DNA of 64,000 bases from an uncultured Methylophilaceae bacterium (GTDB lineage: Bacteria > Pseudomonadota > Gammaproteobacteria > Burkholderiales > Methylophilaceae): contig CAILHX010000010.1 of assembly GCA_903834185.1 (NCBI GenBank), forward strand, positions 62,001-126,000. The letters run 5' to 3'. Numbering within the stretch: position 1 is the first letter of the stretch; every line of letters starts with the position of its first letter. The notes beneath the pieces are model-generated. The model was not told the DNA's origin and made no database searches. It was given only the letters and a program-made list of their open reading frames with translations. Shown piece by piece: positions 55,458 to 64,000 of the stretch. A program made the translations under genes and the position numbers.

Positions 55458-56024
55458 ATGAGTGAAGAAGAGTTTGAAGTACCTAGCGCCCACGAACACG
55501 CATTGGAACACGCAGCGCACGGCGGCGGTTTGGCACAACAAATCGCTATTTTTACTGCAGTACTGTCGACGCTGGGCGCCATAGTGAGCTATCAGGGCGG
55601 AGCTTCGCAAAACGAAGCCATGCTGTACAAGAACGAGGCTGTCCTGATCAAAGCACAAGCAACAGACCAGTGGGGTTACTATCAGGCAAAAAGCTCAAAA
55701 GGTCATCTGATGTCTTTGGCTATAGATCTGGCACCGAAAGATAAAGTGGAGTATTACCGCGCTCAGGTAGCCAAATACGAAAAAGAAAAGGAAGAGATTA
55801 AAAAGAAAGCAGAATCTCTGGATGCTGCTTCCAAACATGCAGATGACATGAGCGAAGCCGCCATGCACCCACACCATCGCCTGGCGCAAGCGATGACATT
55901 GCTGCAGATCGCTATTTCGCTCGCCTCCATTACCGCGCTCACCCACAAACGCTGGCTGTTTGCCTGCGCTTGTGTTGCGGCTACTGGCGGTGTGTCATTG
56001 GCACTATTGGGGTTTTTCGCGTAA
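55458..56024 (+). CDS. DUF4337 membrane protein
   Basis: A 188-residue protein. One helix is near residues 27-45 (IAIFTAVLSTLGAIVSY), then a Lys/Glu-rich coiled coil (about 90-120), then two C-terminal helices. QNEAMLYKNEAVLIKAQATDQWGYYQAKSSKGH is the DUF4337 core. Function unknown. Convergent with glcF 26 bases away. Confidence 0.87.
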   Translation: MSEEEFEVPSAHEHALEHAAHGGGLAQQIAIFTAVLSTLGAIVSYQGGASQNEAMLYKNEAVLIKAQATDQWGYYQAKSSKGHLMSLAIDLAPKDKVEYYRAQVAKYEKEKEEIKKKAESLDAASKHADDMSEAAMHPHHRLAQAMTLLQIAISLASITALTHKRWLFACACVAATGGVSLALLGFFA

Positions 56025-56050
56025 CCGCCACTTACTCAAAACAAGCTGCA

Positions 56051-57256
56051 TCACGCCAGTAACTCCAGCCAATGCATCACAGGTATGGAGCTACCTGCCT
56101 GCAGATGACATTGACAACCGATATTCGCGGTCACGATCACTTCCGGTGCATGTGCATTTAGCGCGGCCAGCTTGTGATCGCGAAGCTGGCCGGCAATGTC
56201 CGGCTGTAGCAGCGAATAAGTACCAGCAGAACCGCAGCATAGGTGAGCATCTGCTACCGGCAACAACTCCAGCCCCAAACGGTGTAACAAGCCTTCCACC
56301 ACCCCCGGCAGTTTTTGCCCGTGCTGCAAGGTACAAGGGGGGTGGTAGGCAACCTTGCGCTTGCGTTGATCCAGGGTGAATACCAGCGTTTGCAGATCCT
56401 CCTGCTGCAATACTTCGGCGACGTCTTTGGACATCGCCGATACCCGCGCCGCCTTTGCCGCGTATGCCACGTCATCGCGCAACAGATAGCCGTAATCCTT
56501 CAGCTGCACGCCGCAACCACTGGCAGTGGTTACGATGGCTTCGGCACCAGCTTCGATTGCATTCCACCAAGCGTCGATATTACGCCGCATCATGGCTCTC
56601 GCTTCTTCCGCAGCCGCAAGATGCTGGCTGATCGCACCGCAACAGCCGGCAATGGGAATCACGCTGATACCCAGCTTATCCATTACCTGTGCTGCATACA
56701 CGTTGATGTTGGGTGCCAGTGCAGGTTGTACGCAACCCTGCAAGATCAGCATCTGCCGGGGATGGCGTGCTTCAGGCCAAGCCATGAAAGGAGATACGGC
56801 CGGAACCTTACGGCGCAAGCCAGCAGGCAGCACCTGTTTGAATAAGCGCGCCGCCTTCAACACAGCCGCAAATAAGCTTCGATTCGGCAATATCCTGCTT
56901 AGCAGATAACGACTGATTTTTTGCTTCCACGGCCGCGAGACTTTGCGCTCAATTGTTGTACGTCCGATTTCCAGCAACTTCCCATACTCCACACCCGACG
57001 GGCAACTGGTCTCGCAACCGCGACAAGTCAGGCAACGATCCAGATGCAACATGGTATCAGCGCCGGCAGCAGTTCCTTCCAGCATCTGCTTCATCAGATA
57101 GATGCGCCCTCGCGGACCGTCCAGCTCGTCCCCTTTCACCTGATAGGTGGGACAGGTGGCGTTGCAGAATCCGCAATGAACGCATTGTCGCAAAATAGCC
57201 TCAGCCTCGCGGCCTTGTGGCGTATTGAGCACATCCGGCATCAGATTGGTCTGCAT
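56051..57256 (-). CDS. glcF: Glycolate oxidase Fe-S subunit GlcF
   Basis: A 401-residue protein with two [4Fe-4S] ferredoxin motifs near the N-terminus (CVHCGFCNATCP and CLTCRGCETSCP) and two CCG domains (LQGCVQPALAP, IAGCCGAISQH, CCGSAGTYSLL). It passes electrons from GlcD/GlcE to quinone. Last gene of fhs-glcDEF; five bases after glcE. Confidence 0.96.
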   Translation of the reverse strand: MQTNLMPDVLNTPQGREAEAILRQCVHCGFCNATCPTYQVKGDELDGPRGRIYLMKQMLEGTAAGADTMLHLDRCLTCRGCETSCPSGVEYGKLLEIGRTTIERKVSRPWKQKISRYLLSRILPNRSLFAAVLKAARLFKQVLPAGLRRKVPAVSPFMAWPEARHPRQMLILQGCVQPALAPNINVYAAQVMDKLGISVIPIAGCCGAISQHLAAAEEARAMMRRNIDAWWNAIEAGAEAIVTTASGCGVQLKDYGYLLRDDVAYAAKAARVSAMSKDVAEVLQQEDLQTLVFTLDQRKRKVAYHPPCTLQHGQKLPGVVEGLLHRLGLELLPVADAHLCCGSAGTYSLLQPDIAGQLRDHKLAALNAHAPEVIVTANIGCQCHLQAGSSIPVMHWLELLA

Positions 57257-57261
57257 AATAG

Positions 57262-58383
57262 TTATAGCCTGTTTGCGTCAAACACGCCGTGCGGGTCGAA
57301 TATCTGGCGGATACGCTGGTTCATCTCGGCCATGGGTAACGTCAGCGGCGAGAACACATTCACAACCTCTTGCCCGGTTATACCTTCCCCATTGGCTTCA
57401 TGGAGCCCGTTGTCTCCTTGGTAAAATAGCGTAGCATGGCCGCCCATATGAGCTGCCAGGCAAAAGATGTAATCAGCAGGCAAATCTCCACCCAGCCAAC
57501 GCAATGCACCACCCCACTCCACCATGACAACATTGGGGAACTCCAATGCGGCAGATCTGGCCTGAGTGGTGGCAGGCACACTTACCCGCCACAAGGGGCG
57601 CGCTGCGAACTCGGCTAGTCGGTGTTCTTTCAAATCATCCCAAAAAGTCGTGTCGTTGGATGTTGTGTCGCCAAACCGGGTACCACCGATCTGCTTCATC
57701 GCAGCGACGACTGCACTTTCAGTACCTGACAGGCGTATCAGCATTTGCCCAAGTACACCTTCACCTCTGCGCCATGCTGTTGCAGAAATAGGCAGAGGTT
57801 TTGTCGCCAGCATGTTCATGGTGTGAATGGCAATGTTGCGATCCGAATCCAGTACCACTGTTCGTTCACATTCAGGTCGCGGCAGCACTTTGCAGGTGAT
57901 CTCGGTCAGCACCCCCAGCGTACCCATGGACCCCGCCATCAGACGCGACACATCATAACCCGCCACATTCTTGATGACACGACCACCGAAGTGAAGATGT
58001 TGCCCGCGCCCATCGAGCAGGCTAACTCCGAGCACTGCATCGCGTACCGCGCCACGGTACGGCCTGCTCGGCCCGGACAATCCGGACGCGACGCAACCGC
58101 CCCAGGTCGCTGTGCCGAAATGCGGCGGCTCGAAAGGCAGTATCTGATTGTTTTGCGCGAGGAGCGACTCGATCTCGGACAGCGGAGTGCCTGCTAAAGC
58201 GGTGATGGTCAATTCGCGTGGTTTGTAATCGACGATGCCGCTGTTTGCAAGCGTACTTAGCACACTCCCACTCGCGGCATTGCCATAGAAATGCTTGCTG
58301 TTTCCGCCTCGTATAGTAAGCGTTTGCTTATCTGCAACAGCCTGTTTGATGCGATCTGAAGCTTGCTCTAGCCAGTCGTTCAT
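57262..58383 (-). CDS. glcE: Glycolate oxidase FAD-binding subunit GlcE
   Basis: A 373-residue flavoprotein of the FAD-binding PCMH type. TIRGGNSKHFYG and FGTATWGGCVASGLSGPSRPYRG are family blocks. It is shorter than GlcD because the C-terminal FAD-oxidase domain is reduced, as usual for GlcE. Begins 16 bases after glcD. Confidence 0.95.
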   Translation of the reverse strand: MNDWLEQASDRIKQAVADKQTLTIRGGNSKHFYGNAASGSVLSTLANSGIVDYKPRELTITALAGTPLSEIESLLAQNNQILPFEPPHFGTATWGGCVASGLSGPSRPYRGAVRDAVLGVSLLDGRGQHLHFGGRVIKNVAGYDVSRLMAGSMGTLGVLTEITCKVLPRPECERTVVLDSDRNIAIHTMNMLATKPLPISATAWRRGEGVLGQMLIRLSGTESAVVAAMKQIGGTRFGDTTSNDTTFWDDLKEHRLAEFAARPLWRVSVPATTQARSAALEFPNVVMVEWGGALRWLGGDLPADYIFCLAAHMGGHATLFYQGDNGLHEANGEGITGQEVVNVFSPLTLPMAEMNQRIRQIFDPHGVFDANRL

Positions 58384-58399
58384 TTAAAACCTTGGCGGG

Positions 58400-59851
58400 T
58401 CAAAATCTTGGTAACTCCGGATGCGCAAGCTTGCCACCATGTACATGCATGGCCCCCAGTTCCGCGCAGCGGTACAAGCTGGGGACAGCCTTGCCGGGAT
58501 TGAGCAAGCCCTGCGGGTCGAATGCAGATTTCAAAGCATGAAAGATCTCCAGTTCAGGCGTAGCAAATTGCGCGCACATCTGATCTATCTTTTCTATGCC
58601 CACGCCATGTTCGCCGGTAATGGTGCCGCCGGCGTCTATACAGGCTTGTAATATTTTGCCGCCCAGTTGTTCTGTTTTATGCAATTCATCCGGCACATTG
58701 GCATCGTATAAGATCAGCGGATGCAAATTACCATCCCCGGCATGGAATACATTGGCGACACGCAATCCATACTCTGCCGAAAGCTCGGCGATGCGCTGCA
58801 ATACCGTAGGCAATTGCTTGCGCGGGATAGTGCCGTCCATGCAGTAATAATCAGGCGAGATACGCCCCATTGCCGGAAACGCTGCCTTGCGTCCCGCCCA
58901 TAACCTGGCACGCTGCTCGCTATCGGTAGCTGTGTGTATTTCCGTTGCGCCGCAGGCCTTCACCACGTCGTGCACCACACGTATACCATGTGACACTTCT
59001 TCGTTCACGCCATCAATCTCTACCAGCAGGATCGCAGCGGCATGCATGGGATACCCGGCATGCACATATTGCTCGGCGGCATGTATCGCCAGCTTGTCCA
59101 TCATTTCCAGCCCCGCCGGAATAATACCGGCGGCAATGATCTCGCCAACTGCGATCCCAGCCTGCTCCACACTGTCAAAAGCAGCCAGCATGACCTGAGC
59201 ACGTTCCGGCTTGGGTAGCAACCGTACCGTGACTTCCACGATCACGCCCAGCATGCCTTCCGAACCTGTCATCAGCGCCAGCAGATCGTACCCGGGGGCA
59301 TCCAGTGCATGACTGCCGATGGCAAGAATATCGCCATCCATGGTGATCACCCGCAATGCCAGGATGTTGTGCACGGTGAGCCCGTATTTGAGGCAATGAA
59401 TACCGCCCGAATTTTCCGCCACATTGCCGCCTATGCTGCATGCGATCTGCGAAGAAGGGTCAGGGGCGTAGTACAAGCCATGTCCGGCGACAGCTTCCGA
59501 GATGGCAAGATTGCGCACCCCCGGCTGCACAGTGGCAGTACGTGCGAGCGGATCAATGCTGAGTATCTTGTTCAAACGGGCAAGGGAAAGTAACAATGCG
59601 CCTTTGAGCGGCAGCGCGCCGCCGGATAAACCTGTGCCATGCCCGCGCGCGACCACCGCTATCTGAAACGCTTTGCATAGCTGCATGACTTCGGCGATCT
59701 GCTCAGCAGTGGATGGCAATGCCACCGCCAAGGGAAGCTGACGATAAGCGGACAAGGCATCGCATTCATAAGGTGCAAGCTGCTCGGGCTCGGTGAGCAA
59801 AGCATCGGGCGCTAACACACGGCGTAAAAACCCGATGAATTCAGCGCTCAT
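58400..59851 (-). CDS. glcD: Glycolate oxidase catalytic subunit GlcD
   Basis: A 483-residue FAD oxidase. FAD-site blocks are VVARGHGTGLSGGALPL and the catalytic C-terminal region includes VFHAGDGNLHPLI and GTITGEHGVGIEK. It oxidises glycolate to glyoxylate, needed to salvage phosphoglycolate made by Rubisco oxygenation. Starts two bases after the fhs stop. Confidence 0.96.
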   Translation of the reverse strand: MSAEFIGFLRRVLAPDALLTEPEQLAPYECDALSAYRQLPLAVALPSTAEQIAEVMQLCKAFQIAVVARGHGTGLSGGALPLKGALLLSLARLNKILSIDPLARTATVQPGVRNLAISEAVAGHGLYYAPDPSSQIACSIGGNVAENSGGIHCLKYGLTVHNILALRVITMDGDILAIGSHALDAPGYDLLALMTGSEGMLGVIVEVTVRLLPKPERAQVMLAAFDSVEQAGIAVGEIIAAGIIPAGLEMMDKLAIHAAEQYVHAGYPMHAAAILLVEIDGVNEEVSHGIRVVHDVVKACGATEIHTATDSEQRARLWAGRKAAFPAMGRISPDYYCMDGTIPRKQLPTVLQRIAELSAEYGLRVANVFHAGDGNLHPLILYDANVPDELHKTEQLGGKILQACIDAGGTITGEHGVGIEKIDQMCAQFATPELEIFHALKSAFDPQGLLNPGKAVPSLYRCAELGAMHVHGGKLAHPELPRF

Positions 59852-59853
59852 GA

Positions 59854-61527
59854 TCAGGCAAGTCCGGTCACGCGACCGTCATCATCGATATCAATGCGCA
59901 TGGCACAGGGTGCTTTGGGTAGTCCGGGCATGGTCATGATGTCGTCGCACAGCATCACCACGAACTCCGCCCCTGCACAAAGCCGCGCTTCGCGTATCGT
60001 TACAATGTGACCTTTAGGCGCACCGCGCAATGAAGCATCGGTGGAAAATGAAGACTGGGTTTTGGCTACGCACACCGGATAATGCCCATAGCCTGCATCT
60101 TGCAAGCCTGCTATCAAGGCACGCACCCGGCGCGATGCACTGATATCGGCAGCGCCATAGATTCTGGTAGCTACTTTGCGCATCTTCTCCCACAGCGTGT
60201 CTGCGTCTTCATAAACAAACTTCATGGTCGAGTCCGGCTGTGCCATACGCACCACTTCCCGTGCCAGCTCCTCTGCCCCTTCTCCGCCTCTGGCCCAGTG
60301 TTCAGCCAGTATCACTTTCACCCCCTGTAGCGACATCTTGTCGCGCAATAATGCGATCTCGGCTTCTGTATCCTGATTAAAACGATTGAGTGCCACTACG
60401 CAGGGCAATCCGTAATGCTGGGTGATGTTTTCAACATGTTTCTGCAGGTTGAGCAAGCCTGATTCAAGCGCTGCCAAATTTTCACCGGATAAATCTTTGA
60501 CTTCCACCCCGCCGTGATATTTCAAGGCGCGTATTGTTGTCACGATCACGCATGCGGATGGCCTTAAACCGGATTTGCGACATTTGATATCAATGAATTT
60601 CTCTGCTCCCAGATCGGCACCGAAACCGGCTTCGGTGACGACGTAATCCGCCAACTTTAAGGCCAGTTTGGTCGCGATCACAGAATTACAGCCATGGGCG
60701 ATGTTGGCGAACGGTCCACCATGTATCAATGCCGGTGTATTTTCCAGGCTCTGTACCAGATTGGGTTTGATCGCATCCTTGAGCAATACCGCCATCGCCC
60801 CATGTGCTTTCAGGTCACTGGCGCGTATCGGCTGTCCGTCAAAACCGTAGCCGATGACAATGTTACTCAGACGTTGTTTCAGATCTTTCAGCGAGCTGGC
60901 GAGACACAGAATCGCCATCACCTCCGACGCCACCACGATGTCGAAACCATCCTCGCGGACCTGTCCGTTCACCTTGCCGCCCAAGCCCACCACGATCTGC
61001 CGTAACGCACGGTCATTCATGTCCATGACGCGCTTCCACGTCACCTGGCGCGGATCTATACCCAGCGCATTGCCGTGATGGATATGGTTGTCTATCAGAG
61101 CGGATAACAGATTATGTGCCAGCGCGATGGCGGCAAAGTCGCCAGTGAAATGCAGGTTGATGTCTTCCATCGGCACCACTTGTGCCCGCCCGCCACCAGT
61201 CGCACCGCCCTTCATGCCAAATACCGGACCCAGTGAAGGCTCACGCAGGCAGATCATGGTTTTGTTGCCGATACGATTCAAAGCATCGCCCAAGCCTACC
61301 GTGGTAGTGGTTTTGCCCTCACCCGCAGGCGTGGGGCTGATGGCAGTCACCAGAATCAATTTGCCGTTGGCATGGTCTGCAAACGGGCTGATAGTGGAAT
61401 CAATATCCAGCTTGGCTTTATAAGGCCCGTATGACAACACGCTGTCATCCGGCAACCCCAGTTGTCTGGCGATCTCCGTAACCTTGTTCATACTGGCTTG
61501 CTGAGAAATCTCTATATCGTTTTGCAA
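59854..61527 (-). CDS. fhs: Formate-tetrahydrofolate ligase Fhs
   Basis: A 557-residue ATP-dependent ligase. The P-loop [14 protein letters not shown] (about 66-79), the [19 protein letters not shown] block and the [13 protein letters not shown] block are complete. It makes 10-formyl-THF from formate, or runs in reverse for ATP. Tight linkage to glcD suggests a shared role in C1/C2 salvage. Divergent from argB. Confidence 0.96.
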   Translation of the reverse strand: MQNDIEISQQASMNKVTEIARQLGLPDDSVLSYGPYKAKLDIDSTISPFADHANGKLILVTAISPTPAGEGKTTTTVGLGDALNRIGNKTMICLREPSLGPVFGMKGGATGGGRAQVVPMEDINLHFTGDFAAIALAHNLLSALIDNHIHHGNALGIDPRQVTWKRVMDMNDRALRQIVVGLGGKVNGQVREDGFDIVVASEVMAILCLASSLKDLKQRLSNIVIGYGFDGQPIRASDLKAHGAMAVLLKDAIKPNLVQSLENTPALIHGGPFANIAHGCNSVIATKLALKLADYVVTEAGFGADLGAEKFIDIKCRKSGLRPSACVIVTTIRALKYHGGVEVKDLSGENLAALESGLLNLQKHVENITQHYGLPCVVALNRFNQDTEAEIALLRDKMSLQGVKVILAEHWARGGEGAEELAREVVRMAQPDSTMKFVYEDADTLWEKMRKVATRIYGAADISASRRVRALIAGLQDAGYGHYPVCVAKTQSSFSTDASLRGAPKGHIVTIREARLCAGAEFVVMLCDDIMTMPGLPKAPCAMRIDIDDDGRVTGLA

Positions 61528-61636
61528 AATGACTCCCTATCATCATCCTCTACAGCACCATAGTTAACATGATACACGGTCAGACAAACTCGTCACTGAC
61601 GACAAGGTTTCGGAGTAAAATAGCGACATCTGTTAA

Positions 61637-62539
<903 letters not shown>

Positions 62540-62583
62540 ATATGGCCTCGTTCATATCTGGCTGATAGATAGGGTTCCAGTTA

Positions 62584-63222
62584 GTGCCGCATGACAGAGT
62601 TTGGATTTTCGACCTGGATGACACCTTGCATAACGCGAGTGCTCATATCTTTCCGCATATCAACCGTGCCATGACGCAATATCTGATGACGCATCTGGAT
62701 GTCAATGAAGAGAGTGCCAACCGTCTGCGCATGGAGTATTGGCAGCGCTATGGCGCGACATTGCACGGGTTGATGCGTCACCACGGCACCGACCCGCATC
62801 ACTTTCTACACCACACTCACCAGTTCCCGCAATTGGCGCAAATGGTGGTTCGATCTCGCGGACTGCGCACGACTTTGCAGCGGCTGCAAGGTGAGAAAGT
62901 CGTTTATACCAATGCGCCTATGGCTTACGCCGAGCAGGTGTTGCGACTGCTGAATATTCGCGATCTATTTACCGGGGTATTCAGTATCGAATCTTCCCGC
63001 TTTCAACCCAAACCGGCGATGAGCGGATTTGTGCTCATGCTGAATAAAATGAAGCTGCAAGCATCCCGCTGCATCATGGTGGAAGATAATTTGCCTGCCC
63101 TGAAAACAGCCAAGCGCCTGGGAATGAAAACCGTATATATCAATCCCCGCAACAAACGACCAAGCTATGTGGATGCACGCCTGGTTTCGGTGTTGGGTCT
63201 TGCCGCCATTAAAAATCTATAA
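62584..63222 (+). CDS. HAD-family pyrimidine 5'-nucleotidase
   Basis: A 212-residue HAD phosphatase. Motif I IFDLDDTLHNA carries the nucleophile and acid Asp. Motif II is in VVYTNAP, motif III Lys in FQPKPAM, motif IV in MVEDNLPAL. Related to yeast SDT1. The start is GTG 62584. Positioned between argB and slmA, a usual betaproteobacterial order. Confidence 0.9.
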   Translation: MPHDRVWIFDLDDTLHNASAHIFPHINRAMTQYLMTHLDVNEESANRLRMEYWQRYGATLHGLMRHHGTDPHHFLHHTHQFPQLAQMVVRSRGLRTTLQRLQGEKVVYTNAPMAYAEQVLRLLNIRDLFTGVFSIESSRFQPKPAMSGFVLMLNKMKLQASRCIMVEDNLPALKTAKRLGMKTVYINPRNKRPSYVDARLVSVLGLAAIKNL

Positions 63223-63281
63223 TTCGATAAAATCCACGATTGAATTATGTCTACAACCCAATCTGATAAGGTGTGAAAACC

Positions 63282-63857
63282 ATGGCTACCAAACCTGGAG
63301 AGCGCAAGCAACAAATCCTGGAGACGCTGGCAAAAATGCTGGAGTCACCCAAGCGGGAAAAAATCACCACGGCAGCACTCGCCGCTAAACTTGACGTTTC
63401 GGAAGCTGCACTTTACCGCCATTTTTCCGGCAAAGCGCAAATGTTCGAGGGACTGATCGAATTCATAGAGCAATCCGTGTTCGGGCTCATTAATAAAATT
63501 AGTGCGGAAGAGAGCGATGGCCTGAAACAGATACGCCGCATCCTCACCGTCATGCTGTTATTCGCTGAAAAGAACCCCGGTATGACGCGAGTGCTGATCG
63601 GCGATGCCCTGGTGAATGAAGATGATCGCCTGCAACTGCGTATCAACCAGTTGTTCGACCGTATTGAGTCCACGCTGAAACAATCTCTACGTATAGCCGA
63701 GACACAATCCGGCCGTAAACTGGAACCGGAGTCTCAGGCTAATCTACTGTTGTGCTACGTGATAGGTCGCTTGCATCAATATGCGAAGAGTGGCTTTAAG
63801 CGCAAACCGATGGAGTATGTCCAAACGCAGCTAACCTTGCTGTATGGCTTGGAATAG
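63282..63857 (+). CDS. slmA: Nucleoid occlusion factor SlmA (TetR family)
   Basis: A 191-residue TetR-type protein from ATG 63282 with AAGGTG upstream. The HTH is ITTAALAAKLDVSEAALYRHF (residues about 28-48). SlmA binds palindromic sites over the chromosome and blocks FtsZ rings over DNA. The E. coli-type C-terminal dimer region is present. Convergent with the SCO gene nine bases away. Confidence 0.93.
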   Translation: MATKPGERKQQILETLAKMLESPKREKITTAALAAKLDVSEAALYRHFSGKAQMFEGLIEFIEQSVFGLINKISAEESDGLKQIRRILTVMLLFAEKNPGMTRVLIGDALVNEDDRLQLRINQLFDRIESTLKQSLRIAETQSGRKLEPESQANLLLCYVIGRLHQYAKSGFKRKPMEYVQTQLTLLYGLE

Positions 63858-63866
63858 CTTGTGTAT

Positions 63867-64000
63867 CTACATCAACATGCCAACGTCGTGCGCAATATCC
63901 TTGGGTTTTAAGCTATTGGTGAGAAATAGCCGTATTTGACCCTGCTTGTCGAACACATAGACGCCCGTACTGTGGTCTATGGTGTAGCCAGCCTTGGAGT
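63867..64000 (-). CDS. SCO1/SenC family protein, C-terminal part
   Basis: The last 44 residues of a frame that enters from beyond the right edge, ending at TAG 63869. YTIDHSTGVYVFDKQG contains the conserved copper-ligand His of SCO proteins (DHS), followed by IRLFL. SCO proteins load copper into the CuA site of cytochrome c oxidase. Catalytic Cys pair lies outside the window. Confidence 0.85.
   Translation of the reverse strand, partial: SKAGYTIDHSTGVYVFDKQGQIRLFLTNSLKPKDIAHDVGMLM

Overview
The window looks like chromosome from a betaproteobacterium, most likely a Calvin-cycle autotroph of the Nitrosomonadales/Gallionellaceae type. This rests on the gene families and their order: suhB/trmJ/cysE/isc, ispE/tRNA-Gln/prs/rplY/pth and leuS/lptE/holA/proA/nadD/rsfS/rlmH, together with a phosphoribulokinase and a glycolate oxidase. 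The assignment is an inference; no database was consulted. Coding density is high and I see no prophage, IS element, CRISPR array or rRNA operon.

Layout. 1-4110 (minus): a circularly permuted ATP-grasp ligase, an alpha-E protein, a transglutaminase-like protein with a replaced catalytic cysteine, and an unrecognised protein cut by the window edge. 4383-6888 (plus): small accessory genes (Lys-rich miniprotein, COG4705 membrane protein, DOPA-dioxygenase-like, SixA-like, ParA-like). 6932-13544 (minus): a complete isc iron-sulfur operon (iscR, a second NifS-type desulfurase, iscS, iscU, iscA, hscB, hscA, fdx) with a type-1 IscR site upstream, preceded by cysE and trmJ and diverging from suhB. 15985-20788 (minus): a Gld-type ABC transporter cluster followed by mutM. 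20952-27325 (plus): TPR protein, lolB, ispE, tRNA-Gln, prs, rplY, pth and a membrane c-type cytochrome. 27350-36057: apaH overlapping an acyltransferase, a glycine-zipper lipoprotein, a PfkB kinase, tspO/hemJ, nadE, a secreted ankyrin protein and sucCD. 36142-44236 (minus): the leuS-to-rlmH housekeeping operon. 44430-49354: phosphoribulokinase, a MEKHLA protein, a SEC-C/TPR/OGT-like protein, and a divergent pair of a frameshifted beta-barrel and a Tat-exported FecR protein. 49365-56024: an MsbA-like exporter, a LysR-flanked AhpD-like/flavin-oxidase/DUF1348 cluster, and small membrane or periplasmic proteins. 56051-61527 (minus): fhs-glcD-glcE-glcF. 61655-63857 (plus): argB, a HAD nucleotidase and slmA. 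The right edge holds the C-terminus of a SCO-family protein.

How they fit. Phosphoribulokinase regenerates the Rubisco substrate; GlcDEF would oxidise glycolate arising from Rubisco oxygenation, and Fhs, read in the same operon, links formate to the folate C1 pool. The isc system supplies clusters to such Fe-S enzymes.

The most unusual signals are: two large nested inverted-repeat elements inside the isc operon, each beginning at the stop codon of the upstream gene; the Cys-to-Tyr change in the transglutaminase of the ATP-grasp cluster together with its unrecognised partner; an AT-rich extra segment in LeuS; a CACAGAT-type dispersed repeat between holA and proA; a cyclase-like DUF2652 gene inside the proA-nadD operon; and the frameshifted beta-barrel beside the FecR gene.
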